A stretch of DNA of 64,000 bases from the NCBI GenBank assembly GCA_022701365.1, contig JAKUHH010000014.1:310451-374450 (forward strand), read 5' to 3'. Below are positions 12,212-23,451 of this stretch, in pieces. This DNA is from Mycocentrospora acerina (taxonomy: Eukaryota > Ascomycota > Dothideomycetes > Pleosporales). How positions within the stretch are numbered: the stretch's first letter is position 1; each line of letters begins with the position of its first letter. Position numbers and translations under genes: made by a program. Below the pieces are notes generated by a model. That model was not told where the DNA came from. It saw nothing but the letters and a program-made list of their open reading frames with translations, and made no database searches.

Positions 12212-14619
12212 GGGATCCTGTGCAGGCTCCCAACATGCCGGGTCATGATGTGTTTGGATGGAACGAAGTCCAGGCTTTAATCAACATTCTCCAGGCGATG
12301 CAACCTTGAGCGTCACTCACTGCGCGGTCACCTCAACAGGTCGACATTATGTTCGTGTGTGGGTGGCTTTCTTCCTTCTCCTGCTAGAGACCAGACGTTT
12401 CGACCGTTACTGTCAGGCCAAGAATTCCGTCTTAGTGGTAAGTAACGGTCCTCGAGTCTGATTCTGGTTGTCCTCTAGTTCGCCTCTACCCCTCAGCTTT
12501 CCGTAGCTCGATTTATCGTCTGTCAGCGGTTACCGGCCCGTGGCGCTCATAATCCTCAGCCCACTCTTGACCCGTCTTTGATCCACTGCTGACTGAACGC
12601 CGCGGCAAGTGAGTGGCCAATCCAAGTCAGCCAAAGTAGAGCAAACACTCTGATCATATGTTGGCTTCATGGATTATTCTTAGACGGCTGATCGAGATGA
12701 AACGTTGCTTTCCCAGGTATCTGGTCCATGTTCTGCCGTGTCGAGTCAATTTCCCATTTGAGAGTGGCGCCGTGGCCAATTGCTGCACGATTGCTGCACG
12801 AAACTGTGATGTCTTTGCCAAACGAGCCAAAGCTCAACATCGACAGGCGGGCATTCGAGTAGATGCGAGCACGTAGGTACTAGGGCAGATCGATGCTCCG
12901 TGTCAATCGGAGATGTGAAAGAACCATTTCAGGAAAAGTTCGCTGCTGTAGCCTGTCAATGCTACTGTAGTGCTAGAAAACGGTCATGGCCTGAGTAGGG
13001 CAACACCTACCATTTGCTTTGGGACCGAAGTGTTGATCCAACATCCTGAGCGAAGCTTCGAGGCTATACTTGCTTGGTAGGTACTGCTCCTTTCAGCTAA
13101 ACAACCCGACACCAATCCTCGGTCTACTCCATGTTGTATCAGACAAGAGTGTTTTTGGTTTGCAAATTGTAATTTATTGCCGTATCTGTGTACTTGCTCT
13201 CATTCGAGCGTTTCTCTCCACAGTTTTGTTCTCTTCGCCCGCTCTTTTTTCTGGCAAATATACCCCTTTGGTCATCTTTCATCCCTTAATTTCACACCGT
13301 CTATTTCACTCCGGTGCACCACCCCATGACCTTGGTACGCGGTAAGGCTGCGTCGAGAACAAAGGCTACGGGAGTTCCAAATCTTGCTAGTTTTGTGCAA
13401 CGAGCCTGAGAAACAGACAGCAGATATAATCGAGGGAATTGTGCACGTAGCTACAGCCCTTGAGCTCAATAAAGTTGGCATAGTCTGCTCAAAACGAAAA
13501 AGTTGAAAGCTCATCCAAGTGTCTGCACGGTCTTCAAGTACTTTCGCTTTTCAGTCTTGCTGTTATTCGTAACAAAACCTATTGGACAAGGAACGCTGTC
13601 TTTTCACGGGATCTGCACACCCGACCTCCCCGCGGATCGCTGAAGACTCAACAACAGGCCAGCATCTTCGCCGAAACAGCCACAATCGGGAGTCAGTCAG
13701 CGCCACATACTTTCTTTTGCAAGTCTGCAGAAGAACCTTGTAAGCTCCACATTGCGACAAGATTCCTTGCAGACGAAAGACCTACAGGTCATAGTGCAAC
13801 AGCTACATACACACCGCTTGATTTACATTGGGAAAACTCAGGGATCGGGCGCCAGAGCTTTCACCCGTACCTGTTTGTGCTCGCGAAGGCTACGGGAAGA
13901 AGCAAAGTGCAGCCGGACTCTCATTCCGCCGTGACGAGCCGTTTAGCCTCAGGGTTTAAGGCGTCGCGCAGCTGCAACAGGTGACATCAACACACGCATC
14001 ACATCTCTCACAAAAACATCACTTGTCAGCTTGCTCATCGGACATTTTGGCTTCAACAGGCCACACATCTAGCCTCACCACAGACTCAGTAACTAGGGTA
14101 TTCGTGTAGCCAGAACAAAGGCACACTGAGATCTTGGTCCCTTGGGAAAATTCCAGGGTGAGAACTGTTGTGCCTTGTAGCCGCTCACCATCACCGCTAA
14201 CATGTGGAAGCTACCAGAAACTCGCGGCGGCAGCTAATCGAGGATCAAGCCCCTGTGCCGGCTAAACCGTACCAGACTTGGTGAAGCGAGCCAACAACAC
14301 CCGTAAACGAGTCCTTCCTGTCCTTACTCTCGGCTTGGACCGACACGCCGATAGCCTGTCTCCATAACAGCTCTCGCGAGACACTGACTCGCTCGCCAAA
14401 TCTGCTCATCGAGCGACAACACCAATCATTCTTGGCAACCAAAAGCCGGTGGCAATTCCTAGATCTGTCACTTCCAGCAACGCCAGATTTCGACCAACAG
14501 AATCGAGCTTTCTGCACAAGAGTGAAGCGTGAGTTTTTATCTCTCCAACTGCTCATCGTACTCGCGGGTGCCATCACAAGTGGTCTTGAATTTGAATCTC
14601 TGCAACTGATGCTGCAGCC

Positions 14620-17450
14620 ATGAACCAAAGTAAGTCAGAACTGAACGATGATTCTCAATACCCATGTTCGGCGACAACACAACCCCCCAATCATGGGGTT
14701 GTAGACGCTGCACATTGTAATCCTATGGCGCTTTTCTCCGCACGCTCTCAAAAACCAACAATCTTCCTGCGTCTCTTCCTACCTTGGCTCACAATGCAAC
14801 CAATACACCTGTTTGCCCTGTTTTCTCTGTTTATGGCCACACATTGTGGATCCGCTGGTTTCGTTTCCTGCAATCCCTGTAGCGCGCGCTATCGCACGCC
14901 TGCTCTGCCATTCCATCACAGAGTTATTTGTGCGACCACATCTCACGCGCGTCTGTTCTTTTGAAACCCATCGCCCATCAGAGCACATTATCTGTTTCTG
15001 TCACACTACTTGTTCAACAGCACACCATATGTATTGAGTCGATTGGCTGACGTGCAGGATAAGCAGTGCTTCAAACATCTTTGCCATTGGCATCAGGCAA
15101 CCCTTTCTCTTCGGAGCAGGAATGCATCGATCATATTAATGCTCATGCACATCATAACTCATATGCAGCCGAAGTGCCCGACCAGCTAAGGCGCGACGGG
15201 ACACTGTCCCATACCGCGGGTGCTATCGCTCTGAGCTCGACTACAAGCCGTTACGGCGCACCCCGTCCCGACACAGCGTAAGTGATTCTCTTATTGGTCT
15301 TCACGTTCCCGCCGGGCATGGCTCGCTCCGTAGTGCTGTCTGGTCCTGTGGGACCCGCATCCCTCAACACCCCCTTGCCTTGGTGTTGCCTTGGTGTTGC
15401 CTTCCCTATCGCCGGACTAAACACGTCGTCAACATCTATTTCATGTTCTTATTCGCACAAGTTCCGAATGTTTGGCACACCTGGTCGTTCCAGCGGGCTG
15501 GTATGTTACATTGATCACTTGACGAGGCTAGTCGAAATGCCGTACCGTCCCTGCCCAGGTTGCCAACATATACTGTGCCACCCGACACCTTGCTACACAT
15601 CACTGCCGTTGGCATTAGTTTGCTTAAACTAGATCGTTTTGCTGAGTTAACTAACCTGCGGCTACAGCTACCACTCTGATTCGGGACCTGCATCTATTTC
15701 CACCTCGCCCAGCTCCAACGCCTCGTCAGCGCTAGCCTACTCCTACTCATCTTTCTCGCCGACTGTGGCCACCTCTTACTCTAGCCATTATCCCGTAGCA
15801 AACAATTACAACAGTTACCCGTGCACATACGGAAGCATGTCTTCGACTCGACGAATGTCTTCACTGTAAGTAGTCAATATGGCGTGTTTGTGCCTGTAAA
15901 ACCCGAGAAATATGTATGGCAGCTGACACATACGACGCAGAACTGATACGTCGTCGTCGGCAATGTTACCTCCGACACGCTCTCCAGGTCTGGGCAGTTC
16001 TGTAGCACCAGGCATGGGTGTTTCGGCAAGAGACAATTATACAACAGCAACGTCTGTTCTGCACAGAAATCCTCACAACTTGTCACCTCGAATTTCGGAT
16101 GTTTCCCGCTACAACACATTGCCTGACACACCTAGGAACGTATTGCCTACTGCCATGCCTCTATCGACATACAATAATTACCAGACTAGCAGCAGCTACG
16201 CGATACATAGCCAAACCGAGACGCCGCCATTCAATACACAGGAAACAGTCGCCACAATCACTTGTGAAGGTGCAACAGTGATACCAAGTATTGATGCCAA
16301 GATTGAAAAGGGATTCTTCTTCTCTGGCGACCGTGTATGGACGTGTTACCGAAGAAATTACTTCGCTGTCAATGTTTCTTTTGGACTTTCACCATGGATC
16401 CCGAATGCACGTTTGTATCTTGACCAAGGAAATGGCAAGCGACCGGAACAGATTCAGTCGATAGCTGTTTCACTCTCCGCTGCCGTGGATGGTGCGACGG
16501 GTAAAAGTATCGAGCTGATCCAGCATACACCGAAGCGCGACAAGGGGCCTCAGCTTCCCATGAGAAAAGAATTGCTTGCGCCAATGCCCCCAGGCAAGAG
16601 TCATGACCATGGTGGATATGGCCTTAGCAACTTCCATCAGTCCTCGGCCGTAGCAGGGCCACAGCTTCCTTTGCAGAACGACAGCGACTCCTCACAGCAG
16701 TACTCGCCCACGAGTCACGCAAGCAGTAGCTATCAGCACGGATTTGAGCGGATACAATTCAAATCTGCAACTGCCAATAACGGCAAGCGTCGAGCTCAGC
16801 AACAGTACTATCATCTTATTGTCGAACTCTGGGCTAATGTACAAAACGCTCGTGACAACGAGCCAAAATGGGTGAAAATCGCTGCCCGATCATCACATCC
16901 GGTCGTCGTTCGTGGTAGGTCACCTAGCCACTACTCCAATGAGGGCCCTCATAACGCAGGGGCTTCGAAAGGCGCCGGCGGCTCCGGATTTGGCGGTTCT
17001 GGTCACCACAGCTTAGGCTCTAGTGGAAGGACTTCGTACTCAAGCTACAATAATCTTTCCAGTAGTAGTAGTACAAGCATAGGTGGGAACATGTACAGAG
17101 GAAACACATACTCACTAGACCCAAGTCCTGTAGGAAGCCATTCCGTCAGCTCTGCCAGTTCACTCAGTGGAGGGCCTAGTGAGGGTCTTGACCAACAAAT
17201 GGTGGACGACGATGATGCCAAAATGATTGATGCACCTCAACAATATCAATACTATCCGGCAACCATCTACGAAAGTTTACATCCAAAAGCTGAATACGCC
17301 CTTCCCCTGCCTGAGCGTAGAATCAAAGAAGAATATTCTGGCCCCAATGCTATCCCTGGTGGATGGCAAGTTGGGGGATGTGGAAGATTCCAAGGCATAG
17401 AAACCAGTCGTGGTTACTACCCAGATGTACATGCTCATGCAGGGTACTAG
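14620..17450 (+). CDS. NDT80/PhoG-like transcription factor (VIB-1/XprG type)
   Basis: Predicted exons are 14620-14629, 15067-15277, 15668-15865 and 15941-17450, giving about 642 aa. The last exon carries an NDT80/PhoG DNA-binding domain (roughly residues 250-470). Its signatures include IDAKIEKGFFF, WTCYRRNYF, NVSFGLSPWIPNA, FKSATANNGKRRAQQQYYH and VVVRGRSPSHY. Members of this immunoglobulin-fold family (Ndt80, VIB-1, XprG) control meiosis, heterokaryon incompatibility, nutrient-starvation responses and secreted proteases. The Ser/Thr/Tyr-rich N-terminus with SSTRRMSS and the Gly/Ser-rich tail fit the VIB-1/XprG branch better than meiotic Ndt80, which is an inference. The start is the least certain part. 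A 10-nt first exon (ATGAACCAAA before GTAAGT) joins exon 2 so that A plus TG forms a second Met, giving MNQMLQTS. Exons 2-4 are firm because phases match and branch sites are present. Confidence 0.85.
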
Positions 17451-18810
17451 ACGCCACAATATTCCCTCCACTGTTCATCAAAACAATTGACTAGTTCAAT
17501 GCACTAGATCGCTGATTGGCAAGATCTCGAGACAAAGACAGTGATCAGTTTTAATTCGAAAGACAACGATGCAGCTTCAGGCATAAAGGTCATGACATCA
17601 AGTATGCTTTAGGCGATTCTTTGGTGGCTTTTTTCGATTTCCTTCTTCAGCGCCGCTTCTCACGTTGAGTAAAGCCCGGTATTATAACAAGCAAACAAGG
17701 CAGAGAATGCAACATAACAGCATGTTGATGCGAGAACAAACCGGTGCTATACTACTGCATCAACGATCCACATCATGAATGCTTACGCAACATTCAGGGT
17801 TTTACCAAACCTAAAATGCATTTCCTCCAACATCCTGTCTGGAGGAGCGATGCATCACGCCTCTATTCTCATCCCTGCTGCAAATCACCATGCGGCACTC
17901 CTTTCTGTATTGTATTTCTTACTGTTCATCCCTAGTATGTTTAATCCAGCACAAGCGTTTCCTTGTTTGGTTTCCTTTCTTTTCTCGTCTTGTTCCTGGC
18001 GTTAGAAACCTACGCGTTATTTTCATGTTTGTGTCTACTCGCATAGTTGGATGCGACAATGGTTTGGGATCATGGTAAACGATGACCAATCACGGGTGCA
18101 TGGTGCATGGTGCATGGTGCATGTTGGTAGACGGTATCGACAAAAAAGTTGAGTATACCCCTGTAAGCCGATGCTACCTGACGTAGCAATGCCAACTCAT
18201 GATTTCACGAGTAATGGGGCCTAGTCAAGGATATTCTTGGAGCATTCATCCTACAAGGAAATATCGAGAAGCTAGAGAGCGGAGGCGGAGCATGCATGCA
18301 TGTACAGGAAAGAGACGGGCACAGAATTATGACGGTGGACCTTGTCTGTTATTTAATTACATAAGCCCAACCGACTCTTCACGTAGTTGCGAATGCAGGC
18401 GGCCCCTCTTGTTTACTTGACTTCGTTTATGAGTTGAATACACTGGCGCTCGAGCACGATTGGTGCAATCAATTATAAATCCTTTCGTTATAATCGACGC
18501 CACGAGTGAGTAAGCAACCAGACTCGTGATGACAGGTCACAGCAATAGCGCTTCGAAAAGACGACAGAGAAGAGTGAGGTGAGGTGAAAGGAAGCTCGCA
18601 CTATGGCGTCTTAGCGCCCTCGCTCCGTCTTCCCCGCGCTGGCGCCGAACAGAACTCCGAACACTTGTCACGTCATCGCCAAATTATCCCTCAGCTCTCG
18701 ACGCGCCGCCTACACGCGTTTCACCACGACCCAGACCTCTTGCACAGGAGGATCTTGTTGCTCTTGTACCTCAACACTTCATTCACCGTGTTCACCCGAA
18801 GCGGCCCAGA
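17451..18810. other. Intergenic region, 3' end of NDT80-like gene and SRP102 promoter
   Basis: No gene seen. It should hold the 3' UTR of the NDT80-like gene and the promoter of the SRP receptor gene. A short 7-bp tandem repeat lies inside it, listed separately. Confidence 0.6.
18095..18122. repeat. (GGTGCAT)4 short tandem repeat
   Basis: Four perfect copies of the 7-mer GGTGCAT lie in the intergenic region, with related CATGCATGCATG sequence about 170 bp downstream (about 18,292-18,303). Confidence 0.95.
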
Positions 18811-19800
18811 ATGGCATGGTGGGATGAGAACAGCTGGCTTACGGCTGCGTTTTCGCCAAACCTGACAGCCATCTTCATCGCACTCGTTGTTGCCATTACG
18901 TTGCCGATTCTCTTGCACACGGTTCTATACAGGAAGGTGACGCCGACAAGTCTGCCCACGTTTCTGCTGGTAGGGCCGAGCGGCAGTGGAAAGACAGCGT
19001 TCACAACACTTGTAAGTACAAATCCCCTTGCACACATCGCCCCAAAAGCAGAGCCACATTGTGGATGGGCTACCATATCAGACAATTGTAAAGCACAGCG
19101 ACTGATATATCTTCAGACCGAGCGTAATGCCATCACTCAGACGCATACCTCCACAGCGCCCCTTACCGTCGAGGCCCTCCTCCCTAGTCCCCACACCCCC
19201 TCCTCATCACACTACCGCTCCCCAGGCGACCCAGCCTTTGAGCGCTCGCGCCGCTTTCTCCTCCTTGATACCCCGGGCCACGGCAAATTGCGCCACTTTG
19301 CGACCTCGCAGCTGGCCAACCCAATAGGCATCCGTGGCATCATTTTTGTAGTCGACGCAGCCGCCATCGCTGAAGAAGCCGGGCTCAATGAGGCAGCATT
19401 ATATCTCCACGATGTTCTTCTAACATTACAGAAGCGCTACACAAACAACAAGACGAGCAAAGGGCCAAAGGAGATTCCGGTCCTAATCGCGGGAAACAAG
19501 ATGGATTTGTTTACTGCGCTGCCTGCCAGCTTGGTCAAGACGCAGCTTGAAAAGGCCATTAGCGAGGTGAGAAATAGCCGTGCGAAAGCATTGCGGGATG
19601 CAGGAGCTGCGCTTAGTGGTGGCGAGGATGAGGTAGATGAAGAGAAGGAGTGGCTTGGCGAGGGTGGTGAGGGCACGTTTAATTTTGATCAAATGAGGGA
19701 GATTGGGACGACTGTGGTTGTTGCTGGGGGTAACGTAGTTAGTGGGAAGGAGGGAGGTGATGCAAACGCATGGTGGGCATGGGTGGGGGAGAATCTATAG
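18811..19800 (+). CDS. SRP102: Signal recognition particle receptor beta subunit
   Basis: Exons 18811-19011 and 19117-19800 give 294 aa. The intron starts GTAAGT and ends TTCAG. It is 105 nt, so it is in frame and would otherwise insert 35 residues into the G1/G2 region. One N-terminal membrane segment (about residues 17-40) is followed by an Arf/SRbeta-type GTPase fold: P-loop GPSGSGKT (55-62), then a THTS segment, DTPGHG (about 118-123) as G3 and GNKMD (about 193-197) as G4. SRbeta anchors the SRP receptor alpha subunit at the ER membrane and regulates delivery of ribosome-nascent chain complexes to the translocon. Length and domain order match the family. An acidic insert near the C-terminus (EEDEVDEEKE-like, about residue 235) is variable in fungi. 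Confidence 0.92.
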   Translation: MAWWDENSWLTAAFSPNLTAIFIALVVAITLPILLHTVLYRKVTPTSLPTFLLVGPSGSGKTAFTTLVSTNPLAHIAPKAEPHCGWATISDNCKAQRLIYLQTERNAITQTHTSTAPLTVEALLPSPHTPSSSHYRSPGDPAFERSRRFLLLDTPGHGKLRHFATSQLANPIGIRGIIFVVDAAAIAEEAGLNEAALYLHDVLLTLQKRYTNNKTSKGPKEIPVLIAGNKMDLFTALPASLVKTQLEKAISEVRNSRAKALRDAGAALSGGEDEVDEEKEWLGEGGEGTFNFDQMREIGTTVVVAGGNVVSGKEGGDANAWWAWVGENL

Positions 19801-20434
19801 GTTGGAGTCGTGGATAGCTCAAAATGTGGTTGATCACGACAGTCTGGTCGATTTGAGATTGGCCTTTAATGACGTTGGACTTGTTCATAGCACGGTATAC
19901 CTGATGGATCGATACCTTACCTAGCATATTTGTAATTGTTTGGTGAGAAGGCTACTTCTGGGAAGTCTCTCCCAGGCTTCACCAATGCGCTACCCTAAGA
20001 AAAATCTCCTCTCAGACAAACACACACAGGAGTTTTCCTCGATTTCCTCTCACAGCTGGAATTTCTTCTTCTACTTTTTCCCCCAGCGATGCCCAACTTT
20101 CTACCGTCACTTCTGCCCCTGTTCTACCCAGGAGAGAAAAAAACACCACGTCTCTCGACTCCTCTTGGCCACCTTTAAACCCAAAAAAAATCCGCTTCCA
20201 CATCCACATCTACATCCCAGATCTAACCCTGCTCCAGATCATTACCCCTCTTCTTTTTTTTTCTGCCTCTCGTCCTGTAACCCCAATAGTATCTTGGGCT
20301 TAGTAGCTAGCTAGCACACGTGCAGTCAGACTTCCCAGTCACCACAGGCTAAGGAGTACTCTTTTTATCCTTTTACTAATTGAACAAGCACCCCCCACCC
20401 CCCCCTTTCCCCCTTTGTTTATGATTCATCACAA

Positions 20435-20438
<4 letters not shown>

Positions 20439-20480
<42 letters not shown>
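20439..20480. repeat. (TC)21 microsatellite
   Basis: Uninterrupted TC dinucleotide repeat of 42 bp, followed by CCACCCCC. Confidence 0.97.
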
Positions 20481-20482
<2 letters not shown>

Positions 20483-20771
20483 ACCCCCTCCAAAGGATTT
20501 TTTTGGTGCAGTAGTAGCCAATAAGCACCTTTCTTCTTTTCTTCTTTCTTTTTCTTTTTTTTCCAAACTACAAATGGTGTGCACGATTTGGGTTGTAGTT
20601 GTGTCTTTATTCCTCGCTGCTTAGGGGAGGGGGGGGGAGAGAGTAAGCTGAAAAGGTCAGAGTGGGAACAGAAATGCTCAATCTCCGTGTCTTCATTATT
20701 TATGTGTCTATTTTTTGGTTTTCCAGAGGAGAGGGGGCGGGATAAATCATAGAACTTCTGCTAATGAGATT

Positions 20772-20833
20772 TACCTACCTACCTACCTACCTACCTACCT
20801 ACCTACCTACCTACCTACCTACCTACCTACCTA
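20772..20833. repeat. (TACC)15 microsatellite
   Basis: Uninterrupted TACC/CCTA tetranucleotide array of about 62 bp. Confidence 0.97.
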
Positions 20834-21296
20834 TTCTCAGCACCAATAAAGAAGTGGGGAGGGGGGCAAGAAGGGAAAAACTGTCCTCCCGTCCTCCTTT
20901 CATACATAAAAATTACACAATCACTGAAACATTTCAGAGTTTATTTAGGGTGGGTGGGCAATAAAACATGACACAAACTGTAATAGTTTAAAAATAATAA
21001 TAAGATTTCTCAATTGTAGACGTTGAGGTCTTGGAAAACTCCCTTAGGCTAGAATATATCCGTCTAGCCAGTCCAGTCCAGTCGTACCCAGTCAGATGAA
21101 TGCTTATTTTCCCTCATAAAAAAAAATGCCAGGTAATAAATCAGTCCGTCAGTCAGTTAGTCCGACATGCCCTAATCTCTATCCCCATCACTAACCCCGC
21201 GCTTTACCCCATGCTTATATTGTTGCGAATGCACCAAACTCCAAGGTTGTAATCTATCCCACAGATCCTCATCTACTGGCGCCCAACTGTTAGCAT

Positions 21297-22948
21297 CTAT
21301 TTTCCCTGCCTGACCATCCAAGTCAGCAGATCGACCTTGGTGACCACGGCCACGGCCCTGGGCTCGCCGTCCACCCTCTCCGTCACAACCGCGGCACTGT
21401 TCCACTCGAAGAACTTGTTCAGGTCGCTGAGTTTTGTGTCGCGTGTAATCTCGACAAACTCCCTCCTGCCTTCGCTGCTCTTTGTCTTGTTGTCACCGCT
21501 ATCTAGGGTCAGGCGTCCGAGATCCTTGACTACTTCGTTGAGCTTGCGGAAGTCAAACATGACATCTTCGACCTTGCTCTTGGGTGTTGCGCGCCCAGAG
21601 GCAATGTACGAGAGGAGATTGCCGAGGGTAACGAGACCGACGAGACGTGCCTTGCCGCCTGATGAGTAGGTGCTGACGGGGAGCTGATCGAAGCCCTTCT
21701 CACGCATAGTCTCAATGGCTTCACTGCAGGGGGAGGTCGTGGGGACAGTGGTGACGGGCTTGAGGCGCAGGGAGGCAATGGTAGCGTTATGGAAGGCATC
21801 AGACTTCTTGTTGGTGGAGAGACGGCGGGTGATTTGTGCCACGGCTTCGGTGGTAGGAGTCACTGGGGGGGTATCTGGGAGGAGGTCGTTGGCTGCGAGC
21901 CAGTCGTCGTCGGCAAACTAGAAGGGGGGTTTAGTATGGAATATGGGAGAGGGGGTTCAATAATGGGAGGACGCACCTTGCTGAGATAGCTGCGGATGCT
22001 GTCAGGGAGGATAACGACCACGACGTCGTCTTTGCCCAGGTTAAGGTCGCGAACAGCTTCAACCATGGCGGCCATGGCGCTGCCAGAAGATCCACCGCAG
22101 AGAATGCCCTCTTCGGAGATCAGCCTCCTCGCGTACAGGAAGGATGTTCGGTCGTCCGTCTTGTACCACTTGTCTATCTCCTTGCGCTCAAGGACGTCGG
22201 GAATGAAGTCGTACCCAATGCCCTCGACCTTGTACGCCTCGTTCTCGTGCTCCTGGTTCAGCGACTCGGGTAGCGCTAGAATGCTGCCTTGGGGATCGGC
22301 GGCCACAATCTTGACGTCCTTGTTGTGCTTCCTCAGGCCCCGTGACAGGCCAGTGATGGTGCCGCCGGTGCCGGCACCCGCGACCAGGCACGTCACCTTG
22401 CCCTCGGTCTGTGTCCAGATCTCCTCGGCTGTGCCAAACTCGTGGGCAAGCGGGTTGTCGGGGTTCGAGTACTGGTCCAGAATGTGTGCGTTGGGCAGCT
22501 CCTTGACCAGGCGCCTCGCAACACCAATGTGGCTCTCGGGGCTGTCCCACGCCGCACTCGTCGGCGTGCGGATAATCTCGGCGCCCAGTGCCTTCAGCAC
22601 GGCGACCTTCTCCGGGCTCATCTTCTCCGGCAGCGTGATGATGGTCTTGTAGCCCTTGACGGCAGCCACCAGCGCCAGCCCAATGCCCGTGTTGCCCGAG
22701 GTGGGCTCGATGAGCGTGTCGCCGGGCTTTATGCGCCCAGACTTCTCGGCCGCCTCAATCATGCGCAGGGCAATGCGGTCCTTGACGGAGCCGCCTGCAT
22801 TGAAGGCCTCGACCTTGACGTAGACGGTTGCGCTGATTCCAAGCGACTGCGGGATCTTGTTCAGGCGCACGAGCGGCGTGTTGCCAATCTGCTGCGTTAT
22901 GCTGTCCATGACGACGGGGGGGATGGCGGGGCGCGTGGTGGTCGACAT
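21297..22948 (-). CDS. CYS4: Cystathionine beta-synthase
   Basis: Exons (minus strand) 22948-21977 and 21917-21297 are separated by a 59-nt intron (AAG|GTGCGT ... TTCTAG). The protein has 530 aa, close to the yeast enzyme. It condenses serine and homocysteine to cystathionine with pyridoxal phosphate, the first step of reverse transsulfuration. The catalytic half shows NTPLVRLNK, the PLP lysine in GGSVKDRIA (Lys56), the substrate loop EPTSGNTGIG (81-90) and the phosphate-binding GAGTGGTITG (191-200). After the intron, LSK joins FADDDWLAANDLLP, and a C-terminal pair of CBS modules follows (about residues 350-530). As in other fungal enzymes there is no N-terminal haem-binding extension; the protein begins about 20 residues before the catalytic fold. 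It is convergent with SRP102 and in tandem with NOT2. Confidence 0.96.
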
Positions 22949-23451
22949 GGTGGCGGTTGTGCTCGTAAGAGTGAGGGCGGTATGGCGATATATAAAGTCC
23001 AGCAGGCAGAGAGAGAGAGACGGCCACGTGCTGGGCTAGCTATGACACACACGTAAAGTCCAGAGGCGATGTCGTGATATTTTCTTCGGGTTGTCCCTCG
23101 TCAAAGGAAAAAGATCAAATGATGTCCTTCAGCCGCCACTAGCCGGCTCCACTTCGCAAGGCACCCCCGCCTTAGTTGTCGCTCCTGCTATTTCGGGCTC
23201 AGCCTTACGAGATGGTATTCACAGCCTGCCAAGCAGCAGTCAATACAGACAACGCAACATCCAACCAAAGGCACGCCAGAGCAGAAAGGCTCACAAAGTA
23301 TTTCATTTAAACATATCAGTCAGTGGACCGAGTCGTGCCCCCCTGATGACGACAGAAGCACACTACAAGTACCACCATGACTGGTGAAAGGCAATCAGAT
23401 CCTCAAGAAGCAATCCGCCGTTCACATCGATTCTCATCGAGGGACAACGTC
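22949..23451. other. Intergenic region, CYS4 promoter and NOT2 3' end
   Basis: No gene seen. The ORFs on the plus strand are short and lack family resemblance. Confidence 0.6.

Larger units (their letters stand above)
1..14619. other. Gene desert at left end of window
   Basis: No reading frame here exceeds about 140 codons, and none of the short frames resembles a known family or joins to a neighbour through good splice sites. Base composition looks balanced at 1-5.7 kb, AT-rich at about 5.7-8.1 kb, balanced again to about 11.4 kb and GC-richer from there to the first gene. I see no transposase, reverse transcriptase or integrase motif, no long terminal repeats, no telomere-type repeats and no tRNA-like hairpin series. 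By eye CpA is not obviously depleted, so strong repeat-induced point mutation is not evident. It may be old decayed repeat sequence or a long non-coding interval. Confidence 0.7.
19801..21296. other. Intergenic region rich in microsatellites
   Basis: No gene seen in 1.5 kb between the convergent SRP102 and CYS4 genes. It contains pyrimidine-rich tracts, A-rich runs, a (TC)n array and a (TACC)n array. Confidence 0.65.

Noticed and set aside
1..14619. Subtelomere or strong RIP signature
   Set aside because: No TTAGGG-type repeats and no obvious CpA depletion by eye. Windowed dinucleotide statistics would be needed to exclude mild RIP.
22442..23056. 204-codon plus-strand ORF over the cystathionine beta-synthase gene
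   Set aside because: Antisense to the conserved catalytic domain, with no family resemblance.
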